Part shown: one piece after another, positions 9,114-17,913 of the stretch
How the letters are laid out: the number at the start of each line of letters is the position of its first letter
Numbering within the stretch: the first letter of the stretch is position 1
Assembly: GCA_001314845.1 (NCBI GenBank)
Contig: LJZQ01000004.1
Span: 62,001 to 126,000, forward strand
Source of the DNA: Marinobacter excellens HL-55
GTDB lineage: Bacteria; Pseudomonadota; Gammaproteobacteria; Pseudomonadales; Oleiphilaceae
Direction: 5' to 3'
DNA length: 64,000 nucleotides
Notes under the pieces: model-generated
What the model saw: the letters and a program-made list of their open reading frames with translations, nothing else
Databases searched by the model: none
What the model was told of the DNA's origin: nothing
Position numbers and translations under genes: made by a program

Positions 9114-9716
9114 ATGGCACGAAGAACAAAGGCAGAAGCAGAGGCTACCCGCGAATCGATCCTGGATGCCGCCGAACAGGTGTTTATGGACAAAGGCGTT
9201 GCCAAAGCCTCACTGGAAGAAATCGCACGCGCGGCCGGGGTCACCCGGGGTGCGGTGTATTGGCATTTCCGCAACAAGCCCGACATCCTGGACGCCATGC
9301 TTGAGCGCGTGCGCGCGCCACTGGCCGAAATGATCGACGAAGCCATTGCTGTCGGTGACAGCCTGGAACGCCTGAAACAGGTGTGCATCATTGCCCTGCA
9401 GAAGCTGGCGAACGATACCCGTTACTTCAGGGTTTACTACATCCTGTTCCACCGAAACGAGTCGGACCAGGCCATTGAAAAGCACAAAGCGCTGTCGATC
9501 GAAGCCATCACGCTTGTTGGTGACATTTTCGCAAGACCTGACAATGCAGGCCGCCTTCATGCCACCCTGACTCCAGAGACTGCTGCGTTCCTGCTGCATA
9601 CCCAGATGCTCGGCATCTTTTTTGACTGGTTAGCCGCACCCGACCGCCGGCCGCTTTCCGACATGGCACCACTGCTGGTCGAGACCGCATTCCGGGGTTT
9701 AATGGCTAATCACTGA
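9114..9716 (+). CDS. TetR family repressor of RND pump (AcrR/TtgR-like)
   Basis: Transcriptional regulator of 200 residues. The N-terminal helix-turn-helix is typical of AcrR, TtgR and MexR-linked TetR proteins (ILDAAEQVFMDKGVAKASL, then IARAAGVTRGAVYWHFRNK, residues 17-58), followed by a variable all-helical ligand domain. It is transcribed divergently from the RND operon across a 130-base gap that contains an AcrR-like palindrome, so it very likely represses the pump and itself and is released by pump substrates. It ends immediately before the convergent SLC13 gene. Confidence 0.9.
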   Translation: MARRTKAEAEATRESILDAAEQVFMDKGVAKASLEEIARAAGVTRGAVYWHFRNKPDILDAMLERVRAPLAEMIDEAIAVGDSLERLKQVCIIALQKLANDTRYFRVYYILFHRNESDQAIEKHKALSIEAITLVGDIFARPDNAGRLHATLTPETAAFLLHTQMLGIFFDWLAAPDRRPLSDMAPLLVETAFRGLMANH

Positions 9717-11543
9717 TCAGCCCCAGACCCAAAGAATCATCGGCACACCGACCACGGTGACCACCATCGATAACGGCAGACCAAGACGCCAGTAATCACC
9801 AAAGCGATAGCCACCCGGCTCCATCACCAGGGCATTCGACTGGTGCCCAATCGGTGTCAGGAATGCGCAAGAGGCGCCCACCGCAACCGCCATCAGCACC
9901 GCATCAGAGGCCAGTCCGAGCTGGGCCGAAATACCCAGAGCAATCGGCGCCACGAGAATGGCCGCCGCGGCATTGTTGACCACATTCGACAACAGCATGG
10001 TACCCACCAGAATAATGGTCACGGCCACCCAGGCCGTCTGGCCTTCCGCAATGGCCAACACCTGATCGGCAATCAGTGCTGCACCGCCGGTTGTTTCCAG
10101 CGCCTGCCCCACCGGAATCATCGCCGCCAACAGCACAATGACAGGCCAATCAATAGACCGGTAAGCATCGCTGGCATCAATCAGACGAACCAGCACCATG
10201 GCCACTGCACAGGCAACCAGCGCCACCGGCGGCGCCAGCCATCCTGAGACAATCAACACAATGGCCGCGATAAACAGACCAGCGGCCAACCACAATTTGT
10301 TTTGTTTGCCCAAAGTTAAGCCCCGCTCCGCCAATGGCAAACAGCCCAGGGCCTGTAGGGTCGACAGCAGATTCTCCTCATGACCCTGCACCAGCAGAAT
10401 ATCCCCGGACCGGAATCGGATGTCTGCCAGTCGCCGCTTCAATCTCTGGCCCTGGCGAGCGACCGCAACAATGTTCAGGCCATAGCGCTCTCGCAGATTC
10501 AGCCGGTTTGCGGAACGCCCGATCAATCGTGAGGAGGGCGCGATGACCGCTTCAGTTAAACGGACATCACCGGTGGTCACGCGATCTTCAGCACCCTTGC
10601 CCGGCTGCCCGGAAGCTTGCTGCGACTCGTCGTCATCCACCTTGTCATCACTGACGGTGGTTGCCAGAACCAACCCGCTGTATTCAATAAACGCCTGCAG
10701 ACTCTCGGTATCCGCCTCCACCAGCAACACATCGCCCTCTCGTAGTACGCTGAACGTCGACGGTGCAGGCGAGGTCTCGTCATCCCGAATCAGCGCCAGC
10801 ACCACCAGGCCTTCGTCAGTGTCACCGGAGGTCAGCAAATTGTGCAGTGTGCTGCCCGCGTAGGCAGAGCCCTCTGGCACTTTCAACTCAGTGACGTATT
10901 CGCCGACGCTGAACAGTTTCTCACCACTGGCTGGATCGTCCCGCTTGGGCGTCAGGCGCCAGCCTGCCAGACCGATAAACGCAAGACCCGCTGCGGTGAT
11001 CGCAAGGCCTACAGGGGCAAAGTCAAACAGACCGAAGGAGCCAGCTTCCCGATAACTGGCAATGATGATGTTTGGCGGTGTCCCGATCAGGGTAATGGTC
11101 CCGCCCAGTAAAGAGCCGAAGGCCAGGGGCATTAACAACAACGAGGGCGAGCGGCCGGACTCTCGAGACATCCAGATGGCCACTGGCATCAGCAGGGCAA
11201 GAGCTCCAACGTTATTGATAAACCCCGAGCACAGGGCAACCACCAGCGTAAGGGTGATCACCTGCAAGACTGCATTATGACCGACTTTGCCAAGCAACCG
11301 GGCAACGGCATCCACCACTCCGCCATTGACCAATCCCTGACTGATCACCAGCACCGCCGCCACGGTAATCACAGCCGGATGGCCAAACCCCGCAAACAGC
11401 TGGTCAGCCTCAATCAACCCGGTCAATGCCACTGCCAGCAAGGCCAGCATGGCAACAACATCAAATCTCAGACGGTTCCAGACAAACAGCGCGAGGGTCA
11501 GCCCCAGAATAAGGAACACAATCCATTGGTCAGACAACATCAT
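9717..11543 (-). CDS. SLC13-type anion permease with paired RCK_C domains
   Basis: Inner-membrane transporter of about 608 residues. The N-terminal and C-terminal hydrophobic halves match the divalent anion:Na+ symporter/ArsB-like fold (VITVAAVLVISQGLV, GTPPNIIIASYREAGSFG, PIGHQSNALVMEPGGYRFGDYW). Between them, around residues 200-400, are two soluble TrkA-C-like domains (KVPEGSAYAGSTLHNLL, then IAPSSRLIGRSANRLNLRERYG). Family members carry sulfate, dicarboxylates or other anions. A frame open to 11630 would add about 29 residues; the tandem ATG at 11543/11540 gives the normal family length and is preferred although its ribosome-binding site is weak. Confidence 0.8.
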   Translation of the reverse strand: MMLSDQWIVFLILGLTLALFVWNRLRFDVVAMLALLAVALTGLIEADQLFAGFGHPAVITVAAVLVISQGLVNGGVVDAVARLLGKVGHNAVLQVITLTLVVALCSGFINNVGALALLMPVAIWMSRESGRSPSLLLMPLAFGSLLGGTITLIGTPPNIIIASYREAGSFGLFDFAPVGLAITAAGLAFIGLAGWRLTPKRDDPASGEKLFSVGEYVTELKVPEGSAYAGSTLHNLLTSGDTDEGLVVLALIRDDETSPAPSTFSVLREGDVLLVEADTESLQAFIEYSGLVLATTVSDDKVDDDESQQASGQPGKGAEDRVTTGDVRLTEAVIAPSSRLIGRSANRLNLRERYGLNIVAVARQGQRLKRRLADIRFRSGDILLVQGHEENLLSTLQALGCLPLAERGLTLGKQNKLWLAAGLFIAAIVLIVSGWLAPPVALVACAVAMVLVRLIDASDAYRSIDWPVIVLLAAMIPVGQALETTGGAALIADQVLAIAEGQTAWVAVTIILVGTMLLSNVVNNAAAAILVAPIALGISAQLGLASDAVLMAVAVGASCAFLTPIGHQSNALVMEPGGYRFGDYWRLGLPLSMVVTVVGVPMILWVWG

Positions 11544-11652
11544 GTCATCGCATCTCAATTCAAGTATCCAGGCAAGCATCAAGGATGATAAGGCATAACG
11601 TATGCCGGAAGTAGCAAAGCCAAGCAACAAGCAGAATTAAATCTTGCACATA

Positions 11653-11691
11653 AGAAAACCCCGCATAGCCAGAAGCCATGCGGGGTTTTCT
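11653..11691 (-). terminator. intrinsic terminator after isocitrate lyase
   Basis: A 14-bp perfect stem (AGAAAACCCCGCAT with ATGCGGGGTTTTCT) and an 11-base loop lie 50 bases past the isocitrate lyase stop. On the minus strand a TTTTCTT run follows the stem. Confidence 0.85.
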
Positions 11692-11741
11692 GTGGCCAGT
11701 AAACGCCGGAGCCCTTACTGGAACATCATGATGTCAGTCGA

Positions 11742-13331
11742 TCAGAACTGGTTCATGGTGTTGTCTTTACCACCGGCCTTAAGAGCCGCGTCGCCAGCAA
11801 AGAACTCTTTGTGGTCGTCGCCGATGTTAGAACCAGCCATGTCCTGGTGCTTAACAGTCGCGATACCCTGGCGGATTTCCTTACGCTGTACGCCAGCAAC
11901 GTAGGCCAGCATGCCTTCGTCACCGAAGTAGCCTTTGGCCAGGTTGTCGGTAGACAGAGCGGCAGTGTGGTAAGTCGGCAGAGTGATCAGGTGGTGGAAC
12001 ACGCCTGCTTCACGGGCTGCGTCACGCTGGAAGTTAGCAGTCCATTCGTCAGCCAGCTTGCCCAGTTCAGTGTTGTCGTACTCGGCGCTCATCAGAGCAG
12101 CGCGGTCGTAGGCAGACACGTCCTTGCCTTCTTCCTTCATCGCATCGAATACCTGCTGACGGAAGTTCAGGGTCCAGTTGAAGGACGGGCTGTTGTTGTA
12201 AACCAGCTTGGCGTCGGGCACCACTTCCTTGATGCGGTTAACCATAGCAGCGATCTGACCAACGTGCGGCTTCTCAGTTTCAATCCACAGCATGTCGGCG
12301 CCGTTCTGCAGGCTGGTGATACAGTCCAGAACAACACGGTCTTCGCCAGAACCTTCTTTGAAGCAGAACAGGCCAGAGGCCAGACGCTTCGGCTTCAGCA
12401 GCTTGCCGTTGGACTTGACTACCACGTCGCCGTTCTCGATCTGGGAAGCGTCTTCGATGTACTCGCCATCCAGGAACGCGTTGTACTGGTCGCCCAGGTC
12501 GCCCGGCTCGTTGGTTACAGCGATCTGCTTGGTCAGGCCAGCACCCAGGGAGTCAGTACGGGCAACGATCACGCCGTCGTCCACACCCAGCTCCAGGAAC
12601 GCCAGACGAACCGCATTGATCTTGGACAGGAAGTCGGCGTGAGGAACGGTCACTTTACCGTCCTGGTGGCCACACTGCTTCTCGTCAGATACCTGGTTTT
12701 CGATCTGGATACAGCAAGCACCGGCTTCAATCATCTGCTTGGCCAGCAGGTAGGTCGCTTCGGCGTTACCGAAACCAGCGTCGATGTCGGCAATGATCGG
12801 CACAACGTGAGTTTCGTGGTTGTCAATCTGCTTGATCAGCTCAGCAGCCTTGGCACTATCGCCAGCATTTTCAGCTTCTTCCAGAGCACGGAACAGGTGG
12901 TTCAGTTCCCATGCGTCAGCCTGGCGCAGGAAGGTGTACAGCTCTTCGATCAGGCCAGAAACAGCAGTCTTCTCGTGCATGGACTGGTCAGGCAGAGGAC
13001 CAAATTCGGAACGCAGAGCGGCAACCATCCAGCCAGACAGGTACAGGTAGCTGCGCTTGGTGGTTCCGAAATGCTTCTTGATAGAGATCATTTTCTGCTG
13101 GCCGATAAAACCGTGCCAGCAACCCAGAGACTGGGTGTACTTGGAGGTGTCGGCATCGTACGCAGCCATATCTTCACGCATGATCTTGGCGGTGTACTTG
13201 GCGATGTCCAGGCCTGTCTTGAATTTGTTCTGAGCGCGCATGCGGGCAGCGTGCTTAGGGTTGATCGCGTTCCAGGTCGGGTTTTGCTTCAGGATGGAAG
13301 CAATCTGATCGACGTCTTGTGAGTAGGGCAT
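11742..13331 (-). CDS. aceA: isocitrate lyase (Pseudomonas-type long form)
   Basis: Cleaves isocitrate to glyoxylate and succinate, the first step of the glyoxylate shunt needed for growth on acetate and fatty acids. The 529 residues match the long isocitrate lyase of Pseudomonas (about 531). The catalytic cysteine motif is KQCGH in DEKQCGHQDGK; IADIDAGFG supplies metal ligands. The ATG at 13331 has AGGA about ten bases upstream; an upstream in-frame ATG at 13361 has no such site. It is monocistronic, with a strong terminator downstream and an AT-rich promoter region upstream. In an oil- or lipid-using marine bacterium this is a central enzyme. Confidence 0.95.
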   Translation of the reverse strand: MPYSQDVDQIASILKQNPTWNAINPKHAARMRAQNKFKTGLDIAKYTAKIMREDMAAYDADTSKYTQSLGCWHGFIGQQKMISIKKHFGTTKRSYLYLSGWMVAALRSEFGPLPDQSMHEKTAVSGLIEELYTFLRQADAWELNHLFRALEEAENAGDSAKAAELIKQIDNHETHVVPIIADIDAGFGNAEATYLLAKQMIEAGACCIQIENQVSDEKQCGHQDGKVTVPHADFLSKINAVRLAFLELGVDDGVIVARTDSLGAGLTKQIAVTNEPGDLGDQYNAFLDGEYIEDASQIENGDVVVKSNGKLLKPKRLASGLFCFKEGSGEDRVVLDCITSLQNGADMLWIETEKPHVGQIAAMVNRIKEVVPDAKLVYNNSPSFNWTLNFRQQVFDAMKEEGKDVSAYDRAALMSAEYDNTELGKLADEWTANFQRDAAREAGVFHHLITLPTYHTAALSTDNLAKGYFGDEGMLAYVAGVQRKEIRQGIATVKHQDMAGSNIGDDHKEFFAGDAALKAGGKDNTMNQF

Positions 13332-13642
13332 GATCTCTATCCTTTCTACGTGAGTGTTCAAAAGGGACGAAACGCCGCTGCCAGGCAGCGTCCGGAGCCA
13401 GCATCCTGCTCAACAACCGAGCAGTTGGCTGACGTTGGGCGTTACTTTAGTGCTTTCGAATTTATAATTGAAATTTATATTATGTATTTCCGGCATTTTT
13501 TGTATGAATACATCAAAAGCATGGATAACCAGGTTGAATGCTCACTTGCGCTCGGTCATTCTCAGCATACGGCAACATGCTATGATTCAATCACTTGATA
13601 AACTTCACGGGCGCATGCGCCCACGTATGCCAGAGGTATTGA
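13332..13642. other. divergent intergenic promoter region
   Basis: 311 bases between isocitrate lyase and the DUF1538 operon. Bases 13456-13506 are markedly AT-rich, with repeated AATTTATA/TATAAATT words that offer several minus-10 candidates for isocitrate lyase. No convincing ORF, RNA gene or terminator was seen. Confidence 0.5.
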
Positions 13643-15130
13643 GTGTTCTACATCCGCGCATTCGGCCATTCACTGCTGCACGCTCTGAAAAATCTGCTGC
13701 CGATCGTGGTTGTGGTTGTCTTTTTCCAGTTGGCAGTATTGCAGCAGGTTCCCGACAATACATTGAGCATGGCCATCGGTTTGCTGATCGTGGCTGTGGG
13801 CGTGGCTCTGTTCCTTCAGGGCCTGGAGCTTAGCATCTTCCCAGTCGGCAAAAGTCTGTCCAACCAGTTTGCCAAAAAAGGATCGCTGCCTATCCTGCTG
13901 TCTTTTGGCTTTGCCATGGGGTTTTCTGCCGTGGTGGCCGAGCCGGCACTGATTGCCGTGGCCCAGCAAGCGCAGGACATCAGTGAAGGTAAGATCGACG
14001 CACTCACTCTGCGATTGCTGGTCGCCACCTCCGTGGGCATGGTCATTGCGCTCGGCGTATTCCGCACCATCATAGGCTACCCGCTGCACTGGTTCATGAT
14101 CATCGGCTACATCACCGTAGTGATCGTCACCTGGTTTGCGCCTGAAGAAATTATTGGCCTGGCCTACGACTCCGGCGGAGTTACCACCAACATTGTGACT
14201 GTCCCCTTGATTGCCGCCCTGGGTATCGGTCTGGCCGCCTCTATCCGGGGCCGCAACCCGCTGACCGATGGCTTTGGCCTGGTGGCGCTGGCGGTTATGG
14301 TGCCGATGATCACTGTGCAACTCTACGGCATTATAGTCTTCAGTGGAGGGGTGTCAGAGGACGCCTCGATGATGACACTTCATGATGATAGTCAGGCTAT
14401 TTCCGGCGCCCTGAAAATGCTGCTGGAACTGGCCGAGATGGTGCGGGATGTTCTGCCGATCATACTAACCATTCTATTCTTCCAGTACATCGTACTGAAG
14501 CGTGGACTGTCCAACCCACGCAAAATCCTGTTTGGCTTTGTTCTGGTCATTTTCGGCCTGTACGCCTTTGTGGTGGGCTTGAAAATGGGCCTGTTCCCGA
14601 TTGGCACCAGCATGGCCGAGCAGTTGATTGAACTGGAACGCTTCGGCTTCATTTACCTGTTCGCGTTTTTGATCGGCTTTGCCACCACCATGGCCGAACC
14701 CGCTTTACTGGCAGTCGGCAAGCAGGCAGAAGAAGCTGCTGCCGGGCGAATCAATGGCAACGCCATCCGGCTTCTGGTTGCCCTGGGCGTGGCCATCGGT
14801 ATCAGCATCGGGGTGCACAGGATCATCGTCGGTGGCTCCATGCATTATTACATTATGGGTGGCTACACCCTGGTGATTATTCTCACAGCGCTGGCACCCA
14901 AATACATCGTGGCACTGGCCTATGATCTTGGCGGGGTTACTACATCGGAGGTGACCGTGCCACTGGTAACCGCTCTTGGCATTGGCCTGGCCACCAACAT
15001 TGAGGGCCGCAACGTGCTGATTGACGGCTTCGGACTGATTGCTTTCGCTTCTATATTCCCTATTGTTACCGTGATGCTTTACGCCATTATCATGCAATGG
15101 CGGGCAGACCGCAGAGAGGTGCACACATGA
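13643..15130 (+). CDS. double DUF1538 membrane protein (UmpAB-like transporter)
   Basis: Polytopic inner-membrane protein of 495 residues made of two homologous DUF1538 halves. Each half has EPAL-AV-QA (VVAEPALIAVAQQA; TMAEPALLAVGKQA) and LAYD-GGVTT-VTVPL-ALGIGLA-GRN-DGFGL. In Halomonas two separate DUF1538 proteins (UmpA and UmpB) were reported to form a Na+/H+ antiporter; here both halves are fused. GTG start with AGAGG six bases upstream. The stop overlaps the next start (ATGA), so it is coupled to the PII-like gene. Transport of a cation, or of bicarbonate by analogy with PII-regulated carriers, is inference only. Confidence 0.8.
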   Translation: MFYIRAFGHSLLHALKNLLPIVVVVVFFQLAVLQQVPDNTLSMAIGLLIVAVGVALFLQGLELSIFPVGKSLSNQFAKKGSLPILLSFGFAMGFSAVVAEPALIAVAQQAQDISEGKIDALTLRLLVATSVGMVIALGVFRTIIGYPLHWFMIIGYITVVIVTWFAPEEIIGLAYDSGGVTTNIVTVPLIAALGIGLAASIRGRNPLTDGFGLVALAVMVPMITVQLYGIIVFSGGVSEDASMMTLHDDSQAISGALKMLLELAEMVRDVLPIILTILFFQYIVLKRGLSNPRKILFGFVLVIFGLYAFVVGLKMGLFPIGTSMAEQLIELERFGFIYLFAFLIGFATTMAEPALLAVGKQAEEAAAGRINGNAIRLLVALGVAIGISIGVHRIIVGGSMHYYIMGGYTLVIILTALAPKYIVALAYDLGGVTTSEVTVPLVTALGIGLATNIEGRNVLIDGFGLIAFASIFPIVTVMLYAIIMQWRADRREVHT

Positions 15131-15477
15131 AGTTTTCCGTTCTAGTCGCCATTGTTCCGGAAGAGCAGGAACAGGAATGCATTGACGCTGCCCGTGATCT
15201 GGGCGCCGGTGGCATTACGGTTCTTTCCGGCCGGGGCATCAGCAATACCGCCAAAAAAACCTTCTTCGGCCTCACCTACGACGGCAGTCAGAGTGTGTTG
15301 GTGATGGTGCTTGAAAAAGGCCTGTCATTGCAGATCCTCAAGGCCATCCAGCATCTGCTGATGCCGAAAGAAAACGATTCGCAGGGCCTGGTGTTTACCC
15401 TGCCACTGGAACACCTGGGAGGCATTGATATGTCCCAGTTCCACAAATTTGAACAGCACTTGAAAGACAACTTCTGA
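15127..15477 (+). CDS. PII-like nitrogen-regulatory-family protein
   Basis: Small cytosolic protein of 116 residues with the ferredoxin-like PII fold pattern: FSVLVAIVPEEQEQECIDAARDLGAGG, the GRG turn in ITVLSGRGIS, a T-loop-like stretch AKKTFFGL, and VLVMVLEKGLSLQILKAI. Classical GlnB uridylylation features are not evident, so it belongs to the broad PII-like group that binds nucleotides and controls adjacent transporters. Its ATG overlaps the transporter stop by four bases, which implies that it gates or senses for the DUF1538 protein. A CBS-pair gene follows after 12 bases. Confidence 0.8.
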   Translation: MKFSVLVAIVPEEQEQECIDAARDLGAGGITVLSGRGISNTAKKTFFGLTYDGSQSVLVMVLEKGLSLQILKAIQHLLMPKENDSQGLVFTLPLEHLGGIDMSQFHKFEQHLKDNF

Positions 15478-15489
15478 GGAGCGCCAGGC

Positions 15490-15879
15490 ATGAAGCTGGT
15501 TAAAGATGTGATGGTTAGCAATGTGGTTTGTGTGTCTCCCTTCGCCAAACTGAGGGAAGCCCTGAGCCTGATGAAGATGCACAATGTAAAATCCCTGGTG
15601 GTGGAAAAGCAGCACCCCAACGATGCTTACGGGCTGATCACCTATACCAATGTGCTGAAAACAGTGATTGCAGAGCAAGGTGATATTGACCTGCTCAACG
15701 TGTACGACGCCTGCGCCAAACCCGCTCTCGCGGTAGGTAAAAGTCTGGCCGTGCGCCACGTCGCCAGTCTGATGACCGAGCATCGGGTCAAGCGCGTTCT
15801 GGTGCTTGAAGACAATGACTTACTGGGCTTTGTCACCATGGACGATATCATGGCGGTGTTGCTGGAGCAGGTGGAATAA
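15490..15879 (+). CDS. CBS-domain pair protein
   Basis: Cytosolic protein of 129 residues consisting only of two CBS motifs: residues about 8-55 (VCVSPFAKLREALSLMKMHN, then YGLITYTNVL) and 75-125 (AVRHVASLMTEHRVKRVLVL, then LGFVTMDDIM). CBS pairs bind adenosine nucleotides and act as energy sensors. GAGGAG lies just upstream of the ATG. It is third in the operon with the DUF1538 transporter and PII-like protein, so a second nucleotide-sensing input to the same membrane protein is likely. Confidence 0.88.
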   Translation: MKLVKDVMVSNVVCVSPFAKLREALSLMKMHNVKSLVVEKQHPNDAYGLITYTNVLKTVIAEQGDIDLLNVYDACAKPALAVGKSLAVRHVASLMTEHRVKRVLVLEDNDLLGFVTMDDIMAVLLEQVE

Positions 15880-15891
15880 CCCACCGCCCAG

Positions 15892-17838
15892 TCATCCGCA
15901 GCTCAGCACCACCAAACGGTCACCGCCCTGCAAATCGAGATACTGATCCCGGGGAGGATTCAACGTCAGGTGTCGACCCCGATCATCGGCGCTCGCCCGA
16001 AACACGCCTAACGCAATTTCGCCTCGTTCGGCGACAATCTTTTCGAGCAGCTGAAAATCGGCACTGGCCGGCAAAGGGTAGTCGTGCGGATCGCGGAACT
16101 GAATTTCTGCGCCGCCCACGGTAAACAGCTCATCCAGCACCACTCGCAACTCCCGGCGCAGTGCAACCTGGGCCAGAACGTGGCTTAAAATCATGGGACT
16201 GATCAACATTTCACTCTGATGGCCATACAACAGGTGCCGGTTGTCCGGGTCACTCAACTCCATGATCACCTGTGGCCGGTGCAGTGATTCAGCCAGAATA
16301 TCCTCCAGTTGCAGATACCCCACCATGGCGCGGGCGTCTGCCTCCTCACCGGAACCGATGCGATCGCTGCTCAGTAACATCACCGTGTCGTAACTGGCTG
16401 GGTCCAGACTTCTCAAGTCCTCTTCTACCATATAATCTGCTTCGAGCAGGCGGCCGTTAATGGCGTCCAGGTCAACGCCATAACGGGCAATCTCCCGCTG
16501 ACGCTCTTCCAGGGGTATGGCCGACACCATGTCCAGCTGAAAATGACGACCACTGTAGCTGCCAAATTCGGCAGACAAACTGGGTACACGGCGATTCCAG
16601 CCAAGCACCAGAACCCTGTGAGTACCAGGCCCTGCCTGTTCGGCAGCCTGAGCTTGGGCCCGTTTGATGCTGGCCAGCGGTTGCACTTTCGGATCTGGGC
16701 CGGTGTGCTGATAATCACTGGCAAGCAAGACAACGCGGTCTTCATTACGAACAACCGTGTCGGACGGTGCAAGCAAATTTACCTTCCAACCGCTGCCAGC
16801 AGCGGGGTGCAACAAGCCCAGCACAATGGCATGGGGCCTTTGGGTTGCCAGCTCCGCCAGGGTCAGGCCCTCTGCCGTTTCGCCGCCGCGCACGAAGATT
16901 TCACTGCCCTCACCGGCAGTCAGTAATTCGTTGTAGACTTCCGACAGGTTGGGATGAAGGACATTTTGCACCATCAATCGGCTGATGGTGACATCGCCTG
17001 CCACCACTTCCACCGCACCGGGATAGGCCCGTTCGATGACCGATAATTTGCGCATGTCCTGAATTTCAGCCACCACATAGGGCAAGGGTGCGCTCAGGTG
17101 CCGCGCCTGTGCAGCAATGGACAAGAGTGCCTTGACGGTCTCGACATCGGAGGTCACCAGACTGCCAGCATGATGCGTCTGGCTGGGCACGATCACGGCG
17201 GCGGCATCCAGGCATGCCACCCGGTGCAGGGCGTCTGGCTGAATCGCCGAACCACTCCGCAGAATTACCTCGCGGGCGCGACTGCCCACTCCCGGTTCGT
17301 TTTGCAATTCGTGCAGCTGCGCTGCGCTGGCTTCTTCCGCCAGCACCACTAACCGCAACTTCTGGGTGTCGTGTTTTTCCAGGAACCGCTGCATACGGCC
17401 GGACGATCCGAACAACTCGGCCACCAGCGGCGGCGTTTGGGCGGTCCAGCCCAGCACGACAAAATGATTTTTCAGGGTAACCGGTGTCAGCCCCCGCTCA
17501 AGCTCTTCCATCTTGGCAATCAGCCAGCGAGTCAGGATAGCCACCAGCGTACCCATGAACACCACGTAGCCCAGAATCGTCAAAGCCGTGGAGATTATGC
17601 GTTGCCAGGTGCCGACATCATCACCGAGGTAGCCGGGATCGGTCAGCCGTAAAAAGGCCCACCAGACGGCGGCACCCGGATCATCAAACTCCCCGCCCTG
17701 AGGCACCACCAGTAATCCGCCAATCAGCGAAATCAAACCGATAAACAGTCCGACAACCAGCAACTGAAAGCCGGCACCTTTGACAAGCTGGCGTTCAAGA
17801 ACGAACTTAACGCGATCAATAATTCGAAAGGGCAACAT
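15892..17838 (-). CDS. CASTOR/POLLUX-related ion channel with two RCK domains
   Basis: Membrane protein of 648 residues. Two membrane helices (residues about 20-46 and 85-108) flank a pore-like segment WWAFLRLTDPGYLGDD. Two large Rossmann/RCK halves follow, starting KNHFVVLGWTAQTPPLVAELF and THRVLVLGWNRRVPSLSAEF. This arrangement matches plant CASTOR/POLLUX/DMI1 channels and their bacterial relatives. The filter region is not the GYG of K+ channels, so selectivity is uncertain. It is convergent with the CBS gene and 75 bases from a divergent outer-membrane protein gene. Confidence 0.75.
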   Translation of the reverse strand: MLPFRIIDRVKFVLERQLVKGAGFQLLVVGLFIGLISLIGGLLVVPQGGEFDDPGAAVWWAFLRLTDPGYLGDDVGTWQRIISTALTILGYVVFMGTLVAILTRWLIAKMEELERGLTPVTLKNHFVVLGWTAQTPPLVAELFGSSGRMQRFLEKHDTQKLRLVVLAEEASAAQLHELQNEPGVGSRAREVILRSGSAIQPDALHRVACLDAAAVIVPSQTHHAGSLVTSDVETVKALLSIAAQARHLSAPLPYVVAEIQDMRKLSVIERAYPGAVEVVAGDVTISRLMVQNVLHPNLSEVYNELLTAGEGSEIFVRGGETAEGLTLAELATQRPHAIVLGLLHPAAGSGWKVNLLAPSDTVVRNEDRVVLLASDYQHTGPDPKVQPLASIKRAQAQAAEQAGPGTHRVLVLGWNRRVPSLSAEFGSYSGRHFQLDMVSAIPLEERQREIARYGVDLDAINGRLLEADYMVEEDLRSLDPASYDTVMLLSSDRIGSGEEADARAMVGYLQLEDILAESLHRPQVIMELSDPDNRHLLYGHQSEMLISPMILSHVLAQVALRRELRVVLDELFTVGGAEIQFRDPHDYPLPASADFQLLEKIVAERGEIALGVFRASADDRGRHLTLNPPRDQYLDLQGGDRLVVLSCG

Positions 17839-17913
17839 ACCGATCCTTTTTGCGAATACCCTGATGTGTCACCTAGGATAGAACAAACCTCCCCCATAAG
17901 GTGACCCCCAACC

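Noticed and set aside
11811-13322. 503-codon open frame on the plus strand opposite isocitrate lyase
   Set aside because: It is an antisense shadow of a highly biased, conserved gene; no ribosome-binding site or family match, and the isocitrate lyase frame is certain.
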